Of a DNA stretch of 7,366 nucleotides, positions 5,736 through 7,366 are shown in pieces. The stretch is from NCBI GenBank assembly GCA_016189825.1, contig JACPRR010000039.1:1-7366 (forward strand). The letters are read 5' to 3'. Every line of letters begins with the position of its first letter. Positions within the stretch are counted from its first letter, which is position 1. Below the pieces are notes generated by a model. That model was not told where the DNA came from. It saw nothing but the letters and a program-made list of their open reading frames with translations, and made no database searches. Position numbers and translations under genes: made by a program. Origin of the DNA: Chloroflexota bacterium (lineage in GTDB: Bacteria; Chloroflexota; Dehalococcoidia; JACPPY01).

Positions 5736-7366
5736 ATGCCGGCGAAACAGTCGGTCCGTCTGGGATCGACGGAGGTGGAGGTCGATTCCCTGGTCCGAGA
5801 CTCTCGAGGCGTTTCCGGTATCATCGCCGATGACCTCGATGCGGACTTCCAGGAGGCGAGGCTAAAGAATTTCAACCAGAGGCTGTTCCCGTTCGCGGAC
5901 GCTACAGATATTGCGGAATGGGACGGCTACCTGGTGTCTCGCTTCGCCCCCCTCTACCTGAGTTTCGATGCTACATGCAGCGATTGCCCGCTGGGTCCGT
6001 GCAATCTGAAGAACGCAGTGGGCCAGTGCGGGCTGAGCGGCGCGGGCTACCAGGCAAGGCTGAGTCTGCGGCGGACCTGCCGGGGCTGTGTGAGCCAGAT
6101 GGCGGACAGCCGGGACATCATGGAGCACGCGAGCAAGGTCTTCGGGGATGATGCAACCATCGTGTGGGGGAAGCACCATGACCGCAGCGACGCCAGCCAC
6201 ATCGGGCTGCTGACGGCGATGTGGCCGCGGACGGTGGGCGACCTGCGAAGGGCAATGGAGTACGCCGAGGCGCAGTTGGGCAAGATGTTCCTGGGCAGCT
6301 TCACCGGATACGATGCGCTCGAACTGGAACGGATGGCCCTTCATGCCGGGAGCATACTCATCGTGTCAATGGATGTGGCGGAACTGCTTAAGGCGAATTT
6401 CTTTGGCTTCCGTAACGCCTCGGACCACGAGCTGACCGATCTGGCTAACTGGCCACCGGCGAATGTGCTGGGCGGATTGGGCAATGTCCTGCCTGGCAAG
6501 CCCGTGCTGACCTTCATGGGAGATAGCTTTCTGACCGCCTGGTACGCGGTGAGGAAACTGCGTGACGAGCGCATCGCGGACAAGGTCGAGGTGTGCGGTA
6601 TCGGATCTGTCGGCCACGATATCATCAGGTTCTATGATGGAGCGCGCGTCCTCGGTCCGATGACGATGAGCAACAAGCTGGTCCGGTTCGGCATTAGCGA
6701 CGTCATTGTCGCAAGCACGGCTTGCATCAATTGGGATTTCAAGGACAGCGCAGCGCGGGCGGGCTCCCGTATCATCTGGACCGGCAAAGAGGGCAACCTC
6801 GGGCTGCCGGACCGCATTGATGATCCTATTGACGCTATCGTGGATGACCTGGTTGCCGGCGCTCCGGGGGCCTGGGTCAGGGATGTCGAGAAGGCGGCCG
6901 AGATCGCGGTGCGGGTATCGCTGGCGGTGAGGCGCAAGCGAGCTGCGTTCCTGACTGACGGGCAGGCGAAGGCAGAGGCCGGGAGATGTGACGAGGACTG
7001 CGACCTGTGCTCAGCCGCATGTCCCAACGGGCTGCTGGTCGGTCAAGCGCTGCGCAAAGCGAAGACGGGAGGACTGAGCGCCCTGTCCCCCATCGAGGAA
7101 GGCTGCTATTCCTGCGGTCGTTGCGAGAGCGTCTGCCCGCAGCGGGTGAAATTGAACGATTTGTTAATGGCGTCGCTGTCGGCCAGGGCCCCGGAAGACA
7201 ATCTCACGAAGAGGGCTGGCCGCGGTCCGGTTTCTCGTATCGAGACCACAGGCTGGGCCTTCGGTTCTCTGATGGGGAATTGCCCCGGCATCTTCCATAT
7301 CCTGGGATGCGGGGATGCAAAACGAAGGGCAGACCTGGGGTGGATCGCCTACGAGCTGACATGGCG
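5736..7366 (+). CDS. cdhA: CODH/ACS alpha subunit CdhA, nickel CO dehydrogenase (3' end beyond window)
   Basis: Catalytic subunit of the archaeal-type CO dehydrogenase, which interconverts CO2 and CO at a Ni-Fe-S C-cluster. The frame is open from ATG 5736 to the window end, giving 543 residues with no in-frame stop. Full CdhA is near 800 aa, so about two thirds is present. The N-terminal cysteines C81, C84, C89, C98 (CSDCPLGPC, then CGL) and C115/C118 (TCRGCVSQ) fit the D and B cluster ligands. GKHHDRSDASHIG, ANWPPANVLGG, CGIGSVGHDIIRFYD and STACINWDF are CdhA-like blocks. Two ferredoxin-type motifs follow: C418, C422, C425, C429 and C457, C460, C463, C467. These are the E and F clusters that distinguish the archaeal alpha subunit from bacterial CooS/AcsA. 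The last visible stretch, TTGWAFGSLMGNCPGIFHILGCGD, belongs to the catalytic region. Unlike cdhC, no TGA replaces a cysteine here. The 70-base upstream gap makes this the least tightly coupled gene of the run; the epsilon subunit CdhB may follow outside the window. Confidence 0.93.
   Translation, partial: MPAKQSVRLGSTEVEVDSLVRDSRGVSGIIADDLDADFQEARLKNFNQRLFPFADATDIAEWDGYLVSRFAPLYLSFDATCSDCPLGPCNLKNAVGQCGLSGAGYQARLSLRRTCRGCVSQMADSRDIMEHASKVFGDDATIVWGKHHDRSDASHIGLLTAMWPRTVGDLRRAMEYAEAQLGKMFLGSFTGYDALELERMALHAGSILIVSMDVAELLKANFFGFRNASDHELTDLANWPPANVLGGLGNVLPGKPVLTFMGDSFLTAWYAVRKLRDERIADKVEVCGIGSVGHDIIRFYDGARVLGPMTMSNKLVRFGISDVIVASTACINWDFKDSAARAGSRIIWTGKEGNLGLPDRIDDPIDAIVDDLVAGAPGAWVRDVEKAAEIAVRVSLAVRRKRAAFLTDGQAKAEAGRCDEDCDLCSAACPNGLLVGQALRKAKTGGLSALSPIEEGCYSCGRCESVCPQRVKLNDLLMASLSARAPEDNLTKRAGRGPVSRIETTGWAFGSLMGNCPGIFHILGCGDAKRRADLGWIAYELTW

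Overview
The window is a tightly packed, single-strand gene run for an archaeal-type (cdh-type) nickel carbon monoxide dehydrogenase/acetyl-CoA synthase (CODH/ACS), the carbonyl branch of the Wood-Ljungdahl pathway. The host is probably an anaerobic, GC-rich bacterium. Genes carry good Shine-Dalgarno sequences, three start at TTG or GTG, and the candidate selenocysteine element sits just inside the reading frame as in bacteria, not in the 3' UTR as in archaea. I cannot name the phylum. CdhA/CdhC-type enzymes also occur in several bacterial lineages, so gene type alone does not decide the domain of life.

Layout, all on the + strand: (1) 1-1017, a ChlI/MoxR-like AAA+ ATPase cut by the window start; (2) 1014-1787, a CooC/AcsF-type nickel-insertion ATPase; (3) 1800-3203, acetyl-CoA synthase beta subunit CdhC, read through two in-frame TGA codons; (4) 3209-5425, a ChlD-like protein with a degenerate AAA+ domain and a C-terminal VWA/MIDAS domain; (5) 5438-5665, a 75-residue protein with four CxxC pairs; (6) a 70-base gap holding an imperfect palindrome; (7) 5736 to the window end, the CODH catalytic subunit CdhA, open at its 3' end. 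Junctions 1-5 are overlaps or gaps of at most 12 bases, so one transcript is likely; its promoter lies upstream of the window.

The main result is in cdhC. A conventional caller would split it into a 315-aa ORF and a downstream fragment, or call it a pseudogene. The two halves are in the same frame, separated only by TGA-GGC-TGA. These TGAs fall exactly where the Cys-Gly-Cys motif that binds the distal nickel of the A-cluster should be. The spacing from the last Fe4S4 cysteine (67 residues) equals that in Moorella thermoacetica ACS (Cys528 to Cys595). A stem-loop with an AGGUU apical loop lies 28 and 34 bases after the two TGAs, as expected of a bacterial SECIS element. The natural reading is an acetyl-CoA synthase with a Sec-Gly-Sec nickel site. 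TGA is an ordinary stop for the two preceding genes, so a genome-wide code change is unlikely.

Working model (inference): CdhA makes CO from CO2, CdhC condenses CO, a methyl group and CoA on its (seleno-)A-cluster, CooC supplies nickel, and the ChlI-like/ChlD-like pair with the small Cys-rich protein forms a chelatase-like maturation machine for one of the metal centres.
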